Part shown: positions 1 through 12,883 of the stretch, in pieces
Numbering within the stretch: the stretch's first letter is position 1
How the letters are laid out: each line of letters begins with the position of its first letter
DNA from: Calocera cornea HHB12733
Taxonomy: Eukaryota > Basidiomycota > Dacrymycetes > Dacrymycetales > Dacrymycetaceae
Assembly (NCBI GenBank): GCA_001632435.1
Contig: KV423916.1
Location: 62,001 to 126,000 of the forward strand
Length of the DNA: 64,000 bases
Reading direction: 5' to 3'
Notes under the pieces: generated by a model
Database searches by the model: none
What the model was told of the DNA's origin: nothing
Seen by the model: the letters and a program-made list of their open reading frames with translations, nothing else
Translations under genes and position numbers: made by a program

Positions 1-3000
1 TCGTCGGGCCCGACGGGTCCCCGAGGCCCCCGCCGCCGGTGGTGACGGTGGCTGTTTCGGATGATTTCTGGTGCATTGCGTGCGAGGCCCGGCCTGGTAT
101 GCATATCCGCGGGGATCCGTCGGTCCCACTCCCACAAGAATGTCGCAAGGCCGGGAAATCGAAACCCTGCATCAGTCGCATCACTGTTCCCAGCAACCAC
201 CGCCGGATCGATATCAGGCAATCGCGCGGTGGAAAGATGGATACATCTTTTCGCGCCGGGCTTCCAGTTCCTTGTTACGGAAATGTGTATGAGAAGGGTT
301 GTTGGCCGTGTCCGCGACCCAGGCCACAGGGAAAATGTATGACGCTTCTTGTCCTTCGTCCTTCGGCGGCGCCTTTGCAATATGTAGTATGATCTTGATC
401 GGCTCATGCGCACAGTCCTTCATTCCTCTCCGTGGAGTCACCTTGGTATGCAGGCATATGATCGGGGTAAGACAGTCTGTCCACCGCGGCCAAGGAGGCC
501 GATCGGGAGGCGTCGCGGTCCCATAGAGGGCCGGCGGCCTGCACTTGCGCGATTGACAAAGGCCGTTCAGCGCGTGAATCCATACCGTCTCTGCGCGTTC
601 CTGTGCCATTCTTTTCGCTTAAGTATGGGCGGATTTGCATCTGATGAGATAGGCTCTTTTGACACGTTCCCGGAACCAGAAGGACAAGGAACGAGTAGGG
701 GCGACAGTCAGCGAGCATTCTTCGGGCATCGTGATTGTGGCATCTTTCTCGACGGTGGACCAAAGAGTTTGAAACAATGAAGCCACTAGACCGTTTCGGG
801 AGCCGGCGGTGAGGACCCATCCAGTGGGCGACTGCATGGACAATGCGCGCGGGCCAAATCGCATATCGACGGCCCGTCCGATCATTAAAGCTGTCCACGC
901 CGTCCCGATGAATTGTTTTGCATCCGATCTACATCAAACACCGCCGAGGCCCTATTACGTACGCGATTCTCCACACCAAATTTGGCCCCGCGGATTACCA
1001 TACTCGAGACATTCTCTCTGCAAGTCATGAATAATATCGACGACGCCCTGTTTGTCCATGGTGAAGCTTGCTAATGCACCCAAGATGATACTGGTCTCGG
1101 CTCATGAATGCAGAGTTTTCTCGGCGCCTATGCCGAGCGTGCGAGACATCGCCGATATACACTTCCGGCTGTCGGCGGAGCACCGGCGGAAGAAGGCGGG
1201 GAAGCTCGTGGCACTCCCTCCCGAAGACTAGCTAGCGACCCTGGTCAGCCCTGAAGCGCTATAAAGTATCGGAAGGCTTACATATACGATTCGGTACCAC
1301 TCTGCCAGGTTTTCCGCGCCCTTCAAGTCTCGCATCGCAAACTGCCATTGACCAGCTCTGCATAGCCAGCAGCTGGCTGGAACCTACAGCGCGAGCCGCC
1401 CAACCGAACCCTCGAAGCGGTTCAAATCGGCACCAGTATCGTGCAACAGCCCGCTCAACCGGGCCATGCCGAGTGATGAGCGCATACGACGACTACATAT
1501 TCCACAGGCCTGCGATCCGCGACCTCCCTTTTCTGTCCGCACCCTGCACCGGATCACGCCCGCGGCAACTTGATGCTTCTCTCGTGTTGCCTACAAGTAA
1601 TGGGTCACTTCTGAGCTGGAACCCGCAGAGAGCACTGTCGATCTCTTGCAATTTCCCCCTCCAATTAAAAGGTGCTCTCCCTGGTAAGGCATGTGTATGT
1701 TTGTAAACGCCTGTCACTGAACTGCATGGCCGCTCCCAGTAATGCAACTGTTATCAGCGGAGATAGTAATGGTATCCCCTTCCAGCGGAGACCCTTGGAT
1801 ATCACCAGTTCTCCAATGCACATATGGAAGCAAGGACGGACAATACACCAAGCTCAAAGACTGCGAGAAGCCAACCTGTTCGAACTCAGACTTTTGGGAT
1901 CCCGAGGCCAAGGCCCCCACGTCGCCGCCGAAGAAATGAGAACTTGTGTACATTTCGTGCGTCCGGTCTTTCGTCCCTTTGTTCTGAAGTTCTCTTTCTT
2001 ACCTTATCATTCCAGACTGGATAACGACTCCACCATCAGCTTTCGCTCCCTGGGTAAGATCATGCTTCAAGGACCATTCGTGTAGGAGCATTGTCTGACG
2101 TGTCCACAGGCATTGAGCAGCTTTCCGTAATGTCTCACGATTATACATCACGCAACAGTACAACATCATACCTCTCAACATCAATTGTTATCTTCGCAAT
2201 CTAACTGTCTTTCCTCGGCCAGACCTGTTCTCGAATTCCGTCACTGTGCTGTACGGCCACCCGATGAAATTCCACTACATACTTGATGTGCCGGTACTAT
2301 GCGCGTTATGCCACCAGGGTTGTGCAAGCCTGCGTCCATCACCCGTCGATCGGTCGCAGGTAAATCCTGAGAAGATCTCAAGGACAGACAATGCTCAGCT
2401 TCCGAGGAGGGGGGCCAGCCCACGCTAGCAAGTAGCCGACAACCCACGAGCTTTGATCCTCCCTGCCCCGCCCCCAGGAGTACAGTGGTTTGCTCTTGGT
2501 ACAGTGGCACTCTGGGTATGCTGGGGTTACCCTCTCGTAGCTACACGTGTTCAGCGCGAACGCTGCTCAGATGATGTGGCTTTGAGACCTTTAAGCCAAG
2601 ACAAGCGCAAATCTACCTAATCCACCAGTCTCTCACGACTTTCGCCCATTGTTAGGCTTGCTGAGAAATCAAAAGTGTAGTCCTGCGTCTCCCTATCCAC
2701 TGCAGAGGTTAGAGCAACCTTCGGTCCGTGGGAGTGGAGCGAATGTCCAGCACCTTATCGAGCCACAGGGGCAAGAAGAGGACGAAGCGCGAGTGTTCAG
2801 CCTCACGTTTGAGCCTGGGCGAGGGCAAAGCGGATGATGACTAGTCATTGAAGGATAAAAGCTGGTCTGCCGAGGGATTGGTCTCCGGTATCAAGGTCTT
2901 GAATGATCTGGCAAGGTCACTGATGTCCCGGACCGCGGCATCTGTGGCACTAGCCAAGGTGAATCCGAGGGGGCAGAAAGCACCTGAATGCCACGTGTCG

Positions 3001-4900
3001 TATGAGAACTCCCATGCAAAAATGCTGGGGTATTCCCCGCCACGTGTGTAGTATCTATTCGAATTGGCGGTCCGTGCTCCCATCAGAGTTGTGGTTACGG
3101 ACTTGCGCATCCTGAGACATACATGCATCACGATCTCAACGCCCGGTTTCGAGGGGAAACCAACACACTTGGTGGGAGCGATACACTTTCACGTCATGCC
3201 GAACTCGCCTGGCCTCAAGACTGCGGCTTCGCGCTAAGGGTTGCCCGTCCCGTTGTTCGAATTTTGGACCGTGCAGTCTGCAGAACGGATCCAAGGAACG
3301 CGGATACAGGTTACCGTCTGCAAAACCGAACAAGCCGTGACGCACTTGGCTACCCTGGATACCCTTACAAGGGCGAGTGCCCCAAGAGATGGCTGCGATG
3401 GCGCCCAAATTCTGATTCCACCGTGTCGGCGCAAATGATTCCACAATTACCGATGGACCTCACCGCGGTGATGATTACATCAGATGCGTTTGATCCATAT
3501 AAGCTTTAGAATCGACATCGACTTAGTCATGAAGCCTCGGAGGTGTCCTTTGTAGGCGTTTACGACTAGCCTGTGGCGCTCGGTTGTCCCCTCCGATCGC
3601 ACCACTTCGTCGGCGCCATGTGCCCAGCACGTTGTGATGCTTCGGGAACTTGCGCATGATTGGCGATAAAACTAGAATTCACCAACACTTTGTTGATGTA
3701 ATGTGAAGGGTCTCCGATTTCGAGGTTAAGCAAGCAGACAAGTTGGGATGCACTTGGTATCCGGCTCCGACCTGCAAGGGTCTTGAGGGTGAACCGCAAA
3801 AATTGGAACCTGTGACCGCGGAGAAGAGTAACGCCACACGTGCGGCACCGGCAGCAATCGACGTCATTGATCTTGCTTCCTTTCTCCCATGTTCTTGCAT
3901 CCTCCCTTGTGCTACTTTTCTGCATTACTGTCCGCATCTTCACACACAACGGCGACAGGCTATTCTGGACGGAATATGTACGCTTGCGTTCCTGGCTCAT
4001 TGATTGTGCCTGGTCCCTGAGACAGGCACACCGGCGACTTCATGCCGTTCGGCGACGTATTGCATGCCGTTGACAGATCATCTTCCAGGCGCGCTTCCAA
4101 CTGCCTCGCCACGAGACTAGACATCAACCGAACCGATTGGGAGTACTTCATATCTTCATATGTGAGTGATCGAACAGATTGTATGGATTGGTTTCCCCGG
4201 CGGCGCTCTCCACTAAGCTAAGCTGGAGGAAGTTAGACTGTTAGACGACATTGTCTCTCATCTTGGTGAATGGTTGCGACATATCGGACGCAAAATAGCA
4301 CAGTCGTGCTCGGCTAATGGCGATTCTGATCGTCCCAGTTCTGATTGCGTTCAGTAGCTGAACGATCATTCCTGAGAGGAACTGGCGACAACGCTGTGCC
4401 GGCCTTTCGGCTATGGACTCGTGCTCTCTGCTTACTGCCAGCAGCCGGCACCTGACCATGACAGGATCCATCCCTCTTGGTGCCGCTTGCCTTCTCCTGG
4501 TCCTCTCAGCCCTTGTGAGAAGTTCCGGCTCGCTCAATCGCCGTGGCATCGGAAGTGTTGTTCTCCCATAGCCTCATCTGTTCGGCTGGCCGCTCTACTT
4601 CGAAGGGATTGTTAAGGGTCTGCTACGACTGAATTGTCTGGTCGGGCTCATCGTTGTTCTATGATGCACCTGAAGTCTGACGCTAGCGATGCACGTCAAA
4701 TCCTTCTTCGGCATTGGAGCCGGCGTTCACCATCGTATTTGGGCTTCATCAAGAAAATTTCGACGGAACGAGTCGGTTTAGTCAGGTATCGGAAGAGGTT
4801 CAGGCATATTGACCACATATTGCACCATGGATGAGCAAAGGAGCTCGGTACCGCTAGTCCCTGGTGGGTGCCTCCACGGTGTACTCTTTCTGCCTTGTAG
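1..4900. other. Gene-poor stretch, no supportable gene
   Basis: Only short overlapping ORFs (under about 165 codons) occur on both strands, and none shows a domain, a consistent exon chain or a recognisable family. A minus-strand reading near 3680-3870 starts with a weak signal-peptide-like stretch but cannot be extended through plausible introns. No terminal repeats or long direct repeats were seen by eye. It could be decayed genic or transposon sequence, or a truncated gene entering from the left. Confidence 0.4.
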
Positions 4901-4912
4901 AGCTCTCTGGCG

Positions 4913-4918
4913 TATAAA
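4913..4918 (+). promoter_or_regulatory. TATA box of the secreted-protein gene
   Basis: A TATAAA hexamer lies 95 bp upstream of the ATG at 5013. It is followed by a pyrimidine- and CA-rich leader ending in CAACGACAATG, a normal fungal start context. Confidence 0.55.
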
Positions 4919-5012
4919 TGCTCGTAGGATTGCGCTCTGTGAGGATCAGGAGCAGTCACCAGCCCAACCCAGTTCACCTCAGTCACTCAGCCAACCCCTC
5001 TCTACAACGACA

Positions 5013-5703
5013 ATGCAGTTCTCGCGCCTCCTTGCCTTCTTCTTCACCCTCTTTGCGTTCGGCCTCCTGGTCAGCGCCGCCCCTGTTGAGGAGCGTGAGG
5101 TTGAGAAGCGCGACATCGTCTCTGAGGTGCTCTCCGTCGTCGAGGGTCTGCAGAGTGAGGTTGTGGCTGTCGTCGATCAGATCTGTAAGATCTCTTCTCC
5201 TCAAGATACGATGGGTCACTGACGAGGTGATCAGCGCTCCTCAGCCCCGTTGCCGCTACTCTTAACGATCTCCTGCCCCTTGTTGATCAGATCGAGAGTC
5301 TCATTGCCGGCGCGACGCTTAACCTCGATCTTCTCGGACTCCTGAAGCGCGAGGAGATCCGCGAGCTCGATGCCCGTCAGCTCGGTGACCTCACCAGCGA
5401 AATCGCCAGCATCCTCGGCGGTATCATCTCGGTGAGGATACCCTTAGCTAATTCTGAGGACGTCGCTGCTTATGTCTGACTCTGTCCTACCAGAGCGTTA
5501 CTGGTGTCCTGGGCGGCTTCACCGGCACCGCAGGCCTTTCCGGCATTACCTCCGTCCTCGATGGCCCCCTCTCGACTATCCTCAACGTTGTCGAGGGCCT
5601 CATTCCCGGCGTGCTGACCCTGGTTGCTGGCCTCCTGGGCACCGTTGTTGGCCTCCTTAGCAGCCTCGGCCTCAGCGGTCTCCTTGGAATCCTCGCTCTC
5701 TAA
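5013..5703 (+). CDS. Small secreted protein with Kex2-type sites
   Basis: Three exons (5013-5184, 5235-5431, 5494-5703) join in phase to give 192 aa. Residues 1-22 are a clear signal peptide, with a hydrophobic core rich in Leu and Phe ending in an Ala-Ala-Pro cleavage region. Dibasic Lys-Arg pairs follow at about residues 33-34 (after Val-Glu) and again mid-protein (Leu-Leu-Lys-Arg-Glu-Glu), each next to acidic residues, as in fungal pro-peptides cut by the Golgi protease Kex2. The C-terminal ~75 residues are glycine/leucine-rich and hydrophobic with no cysteine, so it is not a hydrophobin. A TATA box sits upstream. Secretion is well supported by the sequence. The role (processed peptide, cell-surface or effector-like protein) is unknown, and I recognise no named family. 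Confidence 0.8.
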
Positions 5704-6435
5704 GTAAGCCACCCGGCTCCAGCCAGCTCCGCGTTGCTGATGCGCCACAGATTCACTCCTTCTCGTTAAAGCCCGACTGCATCCTTCCCATGCTACTCAT
5801 GCTGTATCAATAAGCTCGGTTCTGGCTACGTAGATATAGCTCGGTAGTCCCAAATTGCAGTCCCCCCGTTGTTTTCCCACATCTCGGCCGCACGACGTCG
5901 TTCCGTATACTCGCGAATACGCGAGAATCGCGAGGCGGTGGACGCGTGGCGATCACAAGCTCCACTGGCCCCGGCATTCTTGCGGTTTGATCGAGGGGGA
6001 ACCCCAGCTGGTTTGCCGGCATACTTCGTGCGGGAGTATGTATCTTCTGACTCGTGATATACCCTCGATTCTGTCATTGTTGAGAACCGCGAGTTGCGGG
6101 ACGCCACAACGCTCGGCTGGCTGCCAGCTTGCCAGCACTAGGGATGGGCGAGTGGTCTGTAGGACTGTTCAACCATCAAGCAGAGCGGGGGGGTGGACGT
6201 CCCGCTAAGCGCCCGCCGTATGAGTAACACCCCAGCCCGATTGTTCAGAAACGCCCATTCCAGCTGACAACCGCCTGCTGACGCCCGTTTCTGCCCGGGC
6301 TGGATGCTGGCATGCTGATTATGAACACACCCTAGCTGAACACTGCTCCATGCTGAAAGCGCTGAAACGGTCTGGGCCGCGTTCTCGCGTTCGATTGTAG
6401 CGGCACTATCGTGTGTTCAGGTGAGACATGCAGAG
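5704..6435. other. Intergenic region
   Basis: This spacer of about 730 bp holds no coherent exon chain on either strand. It contains the 3' flank of the secreted-protein gene and the distal upstream region of the Num1-like gene. Nothing else was recognised. Confidence 0.5.
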
Positions 6436-6478
6436 ACGCGTTGAATTCGACGCGTCTACGACGCGATTTTTGACGCGT
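6436..6478. promoter_or_regulatory. Cluster of ACGCGT (MCB-like) elements
   Basis: Three ACGCGT hexamers (6436, 6450, 6473) and one ACGCGA (6461) fall within 43 bp at 11-14 bp spacing, about 360-400 bp upstream of the ATG at 6831. ACGCGT is the core of the MluI cell-cycle box bound by fungal MBF (Swi6/Mbp1-type) complexes at G1/S. The cluster is visible in the sequence; regulation of the downstream gene by it is inference. Confidence 0.4.
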
Positions 6479-6830
6479 CGGAAGCGGTGCGCGTCGAGAA
6501 GCGGGAGAGTGCCGTCCTCTCAATATCCGCCTCAGCGCTGCATCGATGTTTCTGGTGATACAAACAAGCTCCTTGCCGGTCGGGCTGGCTTATCTGCAGA
6601 CTGTAAACTGAAAGCAGAAGCTTCTTCCTAGAAAAGCAGAGAAGCAGCGGTGCCGCTGACAGGAGGTTACGGCAGCACCTGCCGCCGGCACGTGTTTTTC
6701 TGCCTCCGAGGTGCAGCAGACGCGACCCACACAAATCGGTGTCCAGATCATCATCGACCTGCTCCTATCCCTCACTTGTCCTTCTACGCTCCTTCCTTTC
6801 CCAAACGGCGCTGTCCGTCCATACCAGGCC

Positions 6831-9800
6831 ATGAACGGCCACTCACACCCCCCGGGATCCGCGTCCGGCATCCCCTCCCACAACCCCTCCATGACATCCC
6901 TCCCACTCGACGACGATGTCTTCTCTCCCTCCGCCGGCGCAGCAGGCAGGCTGCTCGAACGCGCCGAGCGGTATGCACAAGCCAAGGATCAACAACTACA
7001 ATGGGCCGGACGACTTGGGCAGACTCTGCTCAATCAGCACCTCGCCATGGAGGCCCTCGTCTCGCGTATCAAGGAGGACGAGGTCTTTGGATATGCCGAC
7101 AAGGCTGGTGCGAAGGACGACGACGAGCTGAAAACGATCGAGGAGATGATGCAGAAGTGGGACAAAGAGATTGCGGAGGAGCTATCTCAGCTGAAGCGCG
7201 ACGTACGCACATCTCCCTGCCCTTGCTTTCACAAGACTGACAGACATGTACAGGGCCCCGATGGTGCTCCTGAACCAGACGTGCCCGACCACGAAGCAAC
7301 CACGCTCGAAAGTCCCGACAACGACCTCGATTCCACACCGCGACACTACCTCGAAAACCAAACAGGCATTCCCCCTTCAACCAGCGCCACCTCCGCCGCA
7401 CAATCATCACGACGAGCGAAGAATGCCGCTCACCGAGCTGAGGACACAGGTGCGCATAACCTCCCCGTGTGATTGTTGCGATATTGACGCGTTTTCATCA
7501 GGTTTCGCACTTGAGATCTCCGACTCCCTTATCATCGAGATCCGTCGACTGCAGGGCTTGCTCCAGGAGCGCGATAAGCTCATCTCCGACACCGCAGAGA
7601 TTGCTCGACAGCGCGACGAAGAGGTCCTGACGCTGAAGCAGCAAGTCAAGAACCTCGAGCAGAACTCTGAGAAATTCCGAGAAGAGAACTGGGAGCTCGA
7701 GATGCGCCTGCAGGAGACATCGCAGAAGGAATCGGCGGCGTCCTCCGAGGCTCGTCGCCTCGCTAGCGAGGAGAAGCGACTCCTGCGCGAGCTCACCGGC
7801 ACACGCGGCGACAACGAGTCCCTCAATGCTCGCGTTGAGCATCTGGAGAAGGCGCTCGAGGAGCGCGCTCAGCAGCACGAGAAGGCGTCTGCCCAGTGGC
7901 GTCTCGATCATGTTAGGCTGTCGCGCGAGAAGAGCGACCTTCGCCAGGTGCTCGAGGAGGAACGCTCCCAGGAGGAGAGACGGAAACGCATGCGGATCGT
8001 TAGCGGATCATCTCTTCGTGGGTCGAGGATCGCCCAAGAGGAAGACGAGGATGAGGAGGCCGAGGGCGACATCTTCGCCCCGAGCCGTGGTCGGAAGTCT
8101 CTTCCTCTGGGTACGATCCCAACACTGGAGGTCGAGGATGCCGAGGATATGGAAGAAGAGCCAGAGGAGGACCCCGCCCTCGCTCCTCCTCTCGGCGCAC
8201 CGCGAACCCCGACGGCCCGAAGCTCAAAAATGGAAGCAATGCGCTCGCAGCTTTCGCACTCTCATCTACGCCAATCTGCGCTCGCCCGCAAAGCGGCTAA
8301 GAAGGGCAGCGCCGATTCCCTCGCCCCTCCAGCTCCTGCCTACGAGCAAGAGGAGGAGGATTGGGATGAGGAGACCGAAACGGACGAGTTCGGTGGCACA
8401 CCCGCAGCCCGTGGCCGCGCTGCTCGTGGTCGACGAGGCACGAGCGCCCGGGGCCGCGGTGCAGGCTTCGGCACCGGGAGGCCACGCGCTGTCCTTCAGG
8501 AGGTCATTCTCCCAGACTCGCCTTCGCCTTCGCCACCTTCCATCGAGCTTGACGAAGCTCCGGTCAATGAGGAATCGTCTCCCTCGCCCAGTCAGGCCAG
8601 TGTCAGTGGCACTCTCAGCATGGACCCCTTGTATGTGGCGACTCCCACACCACCCGGATCTCGGCCCACGTCTATGGTACACGGCGCTAGTCCTCTTCGC
8701 CGCGTTACCGGCGCCAGCCTTGGGGACGAGCTCGGCGATATGGATTGGACCGAACCTGAGGAGACACGCGAAATGGCAGAGGCGGAGATGCAGACCGACC
8801 CGATCGAGCCCATCATCCAGATCGTGGAGAAGGAGGTCATCAGGGAGGTGCCGGTTGAGGTGATCCGCGAGGTCGAAAGGCGGGTCGAGGTCCCCATCGA
8901 GGTCGAAAGGATCGTCGAGAGACGCGTCGAGGTCCCTATCGAAGTCATCCGTGAGGTTGAGAAGAGGGTAGAAATACCCGTCGAGGTCATCCGCGAGGTC
9001 GAGAAGATTGTCGAGGTCGAGGTGGAGAAGATTGTTGTGAAGGAGGTGATCAAGGAGGTGCCGGTGGAAGTCATCCGGGAGGTCGAGAAGCGCGTTGAGG
9101 TTCCCGTTGAGGTCATTCGGGAGGTCGAAAAGCGCGTTGAGGTTCCTGTCGAGGTCATCAAGGAGGTTGTGAAGCTGGTCGAAGTTCCTGTCGAGAAGAT
9201 CGTCGAGAAACGCGTGGAAGTTCCGGTCATGGTCGAGAAGCGTGTCGAGGTGCCTGTGGAGAAGATCGTCGATCGTCTCGTGGAGGTGCCCATTGAACGC
9301 ATTGTCGAGAAGCGCGTTGAGGTACCCATCGAGATCGTCAGGGAGGTCATCAAGGAGGTCGAGAAGCGCGTCGAAGTGCCCGTCGAAGTCATCAAAGAGG
9401 TGGAGAAACGCGTCGAGGTGCCAGTGGAGAGGATTGTCGAGAGGGTTGTCGAGAAACGCGTGGAGGTTCCCGTCGAAGTCATCCGGGAGATCGAGAAACG
9501 GATTGAGGTGCCCGTCGAGGTCATCAGAGAAGTTGAAAAGCGGATCGAAGTACCAGTGGATCGCATCGTCGAGAAGCTCGTCGAGGTCCCGGTCGACCGC
9601 ATCGTTGAGAAACGCATCGAAGTACCTGTCGAGGTCATCAGAGAGGTCGAAAAGCGTGTTGAGGTACCTGTGGAGGTCATTCGCGAGGTCATTCGCGAGG
9701 TCGAACGTCGAGTTGAGGTGCCTGTCGAAGTCATCAAGGAAGTCGAGAAGCGCGTTGAGGTCCCGGTCGACCGAATTGTAGAGAGGATCGTGGAAAAGAT

Positions 9801-12309
9801 CGTCTACCGGTCACCCCCGAGCACTCCCAAGATTGCGGCTTTGCACGCTCAGGAGTCTCCCACCACACCTCGTTTCGTGCCACCGCTCTCTCGAACGGAC
9901 ACCGACACTGGCGATGACGGCTACGCAACTGCCACGGAGGGACGACCTGCTACCGCCATGTCCTCCACAACTGATGAAGAATACGCCGATGCTCGGAGCG
10001 TTGCCACCGCGACACCGACGCAGGAGTTCTACTCAGTTAGCGGCGGCGGCGATAGCCGTGACCTTCTTGGTCATGCTGCGGACGACGAGGACGAAGACGG
10101 TACTGAATATGCCGAGAGCATCCGAGCCGTGCCTCGACGCCGCGAGGGAACCAGTCGGAGGGGTCCCATTGACGCCATTTACGAGCCAACGATGCCGGAG
10201 TCGGAGTCAGAGCCTGAGCCAGAGCCGGAACCCAAACGGCAAATGGCGGAAGCCGAGGTTCAGACAGACGAATGGGTACCGCCCCTTCCAACTCCGATCC
10301 TAGAGAATCTGCCACCAACTGGTGGCAGAGGTCTATTCCTCGTCGGACCGAAATCGCAGATGACATTCGTACCGAGCATGCCTCAGCCAATGTCGGCAGC
10401 CTCAGCAAGCACCACCTCGCTTACCCTTCCTGTGTCGCGTGGGTCCAATGCTACTGCAGCCACTGTACCGATATCTCTCCGTGGCTCTGGTGAACGAATG
10501 GCCAGCAGACGTACGCCCAGCATCGAGTCTGTGTTTGCGATGGAGCAGCCACAAGGTCTCAAGACCAGCACAACGCCTAGCGTTATCCTCGACCGCACGA
10601 AGCCTCCAGTCATGTCATTGCCCCCACCGCCTCCCTTGCCGCCTCCCATGCTCAGCAAGCCTCAGGCTCCTCCGAGGCCGACTTCTCCACCACCACCGGA
10701 ACTTGTCGCTCGTGCGACATCACCGACATTCGGGCCTTCTGCGTCCACCTCTCTGCTGGCTCCCCCTCGAGCCGGTCTCCGTCAATCCGGATCTATGCCA
10801 CCTCAAACTCTTCGGGCCTTGCCCTCAGTCGGCAGCTTCCGCTCGGCGAAGAGCCCGAACTCGTTGGTCTTCCCTTCAACCTCGCTTGCTCCGGTCGCCG
10901 GCTCGCCGCCTGATGCTCAACGGCATGGGCAAGGCTCACAATCTCAGGTTTCTTTGGTCTCCAGCCACCCTTCGTCGCGTCGGCAATCGGTCTCCAGCCT
11001 GGGAAGCGAGCGTGTCCACTTTGCCGCACAAGCTCGACCTCCGCAAACACCAGGCAAGAAACCGGCGTCGAATGTTTCTGGTCCCCAACCGAACTCGACA
11101 GATCCGGCGATCATCCACTCTATCACCCAAACGATGATCGGTGAGTTCCTGTATAAATACAATCCCAAGGCGCTTCGCAAGGGTTACCAGAAGGAAAGGA
11201 ACAAGAAGTTCTTCTGGGTACATCCTTACACGAAGACCCTGTATTGGAGCGATGTGGATCCGGGTGCATTGGGGACAACGGAAACTGTGGCCAAGAGTGG
11301 TAAGTCATAGAAGGTACACTCGTCTGAGCCGGGCTAATCACTGCTGCAGTCTACATCGAGTCTGTGAGAACAGAGGAAGATCACAACCCCAAGCCTCCTG
11401 GGCTACACCAAGAGAGTATTGTGGTGTCCACATCCACGAAAGAGTTGAAGTTTACGGCCCCTACGAAAGAACGACACGAAATTTGGATTAACGTACGTGC
11501 CTGTATTCATGCATTTACCTTCGGCTGAACCTGTCTTCCAGGCCCTACGATACCTCATTGCACGTCCTCAAGATGTTCCGGTGACCTCTGCAGAACCTGG
11601 CAATGATACCTCAATCACCGCTGGTCCCATCAACAGTACCCCGATCAAGAGCAGTACCCTCGCGAGCCCCCGGAGCACGCGCTCCTACCGCAGCCTCAGC
11701 AACAATGCTGGCGTGAACGAGCATGGTTGGAATATTACTCCGAACGTCACCCCTCGTGCGAAGCGAAGCCATTCCCAGCTGTCCACAGGTTCGGCCAGCA
11801 AACGACCAGGAACCCCGGCCGCCGAGTATCTTCGTTTGAGTGAAAGTCCGCAGAAGCCTGGCACACCTTTCGTCGTCAACCCTGAGGTGTATCACGATCA
11901 CGACTACGAGGATCTGAACGATGTCGATGAGACTTTCGAAATGGCGGATGAAGGGAATGCCGATGAAGGCTATGAAGGACTGGAAAATGTCAGGGCATGT
12001 TGCGATGGCAAGCACGATGTCGGCACCTTGGTATCACATCCTCCGCATATGCACGATTACCATCACAACAGACTGTTCCAGAGTCGCAACAACGGACACG
12101 CTCACATGCCCCCACCATCACAGGCAGCTCCACGCCTGGTGCCACCGCCTCCGCCGGAAATGCCGGAACGCCCTTCATCGCCGTCAGCTTGGTCCTTCCG
12201 TTCGAAAGGCAGCAATCGGTCAGGCAGCGGCCTGTTCGGGGGTGGTTCCCTCCCCCGCAACCTCTTTGGCTCAAAGAGACGGAAGACAGTCGGCACATCT
12301 GGCCACTGA
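6831..12309 (+). CDS. Num1/ApsA/Mcp5-type cortical anchor with PH domain
   Basis: Five exons (6831-7202, 7254-7449, 7502-11299, 11350-11492, 11542-12309) join in phase to 1758 aa. Residues about 60-330 are helical and coiled-coil rich. Residues about 632-956 are a long run of near-identical Val/Glu/Arg/Ile-rich units (Glu-Lys-Arg-Val-Glu-Val-Pro-Val type, about 11-14 residues). A Ser/Pro-rich disordered stretch follows, and then a PH domain at about 1390-1512, split by two introns, with the conserved Phe-Leu-Tyr-Lys-Tyr entry and the Glu-Ile-Trp-Ile-Asn exit. This layout matches the Num1/ApsA/Mcp5 family, which binds plasma-membrane phosphoinositides through the PH domain and anchors dynein and mitochondria at the cortex. 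The start was chosen as the first ATG in frame with the conserved helix; another in-frame ATG at 6711 would add 40 unconvincing residues. Function is from family knowledge. Confidence 0.88.
8829..9800 (+). repeat. Coding minisatellite in the Num1-like gene
   Basis: About 970 bp of tandem GTCGAGGT-rich units, mostly 33 or 42 bp, encode alternating hydrophobic/charged residues (Val-Glu-Val-Pro-Val-Glu-Val-Ile-Arg-Glu-Val type). Units differ at synonymous positions but keep the protein pattern, which suggests purifying selection. The low-complexity DNA creates a long spurious ORF on the opposite strand. Confidence 0.9.
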
Positions 12310-12883
12310 AACCGCATCTGTACACTGTATGCTCTCTCATTGCTTATACCCAGTTTCATCTGCTTCCGTCCATTCTCTGATTATGACGATATCCCCTTGC
12401 ATATACGCCGCTCGCTCGCGTCTTATTTCCTCACTTTCGATTGGTATCTTTGTTGCTGCTTGTCCTTTCCTTCTGTTCACTATGGTGTACTTGCGGTCCC
12501 TCGTTTACTCTAAGTATTGCTCTTATGCCCGTCCTAACATGAATATACGGTCGTTTTGTGGATCCTTCGAAACGACCGGCACAATAACGTGTGTTCGCTC
12601 TGCGTCCGCTCAGGACTGTTGCTGATGATGTAATACACATGCTGAGACACTTGGCAGTGTAATAAGTTAATTGCTGTATTGACCCAAACTCCTTCCGTTG
12701 TGAACCTTATAATGACTAAGTTATGACAGGATAGCGAGTGCTCAACCTGTCTCCGGGGTGGGGAAGAGGGAATTAAGAAGACGGGCATCGCACTGAGCGT
12801 CGGGGGTGATTGCATAACACTGCCGTACCCCATGAGGGGGTTCCGGACGTGCTAGATAAGCACCCTCGAAAATAACGCGATTC
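12310..12883. other. Convergent intergenic region
   Basis: This is the 3' flank shared by the Num1-like gene (+) and the Argonaute gene (-). About 12505-12883 is similar on the minus strand to 23437-23870 on the plus strand, so it was duplicated together with Argonaute ends. No gene is seen. Confidence 0.6.

Noticed and set aside
1405..1435. GGTTCAAATC resembling a tRNA B box
   Set aside because: No matching A box, acceptor stem or anticodon arm can be built around it.
3679..3900. Short minus-strand ORF with a signal-peptide-like start
   Set aside because: Cannot be extended by plausible introns and matches no family that I recognise.
8592..9737. 381-codon ORF on the minus strand, rich in Thr/Ser/Met
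   Set aside because: It is the exact antisense of the Num1-like coding repeat; its regularity comes from the repeat, and no start context or family supports it.
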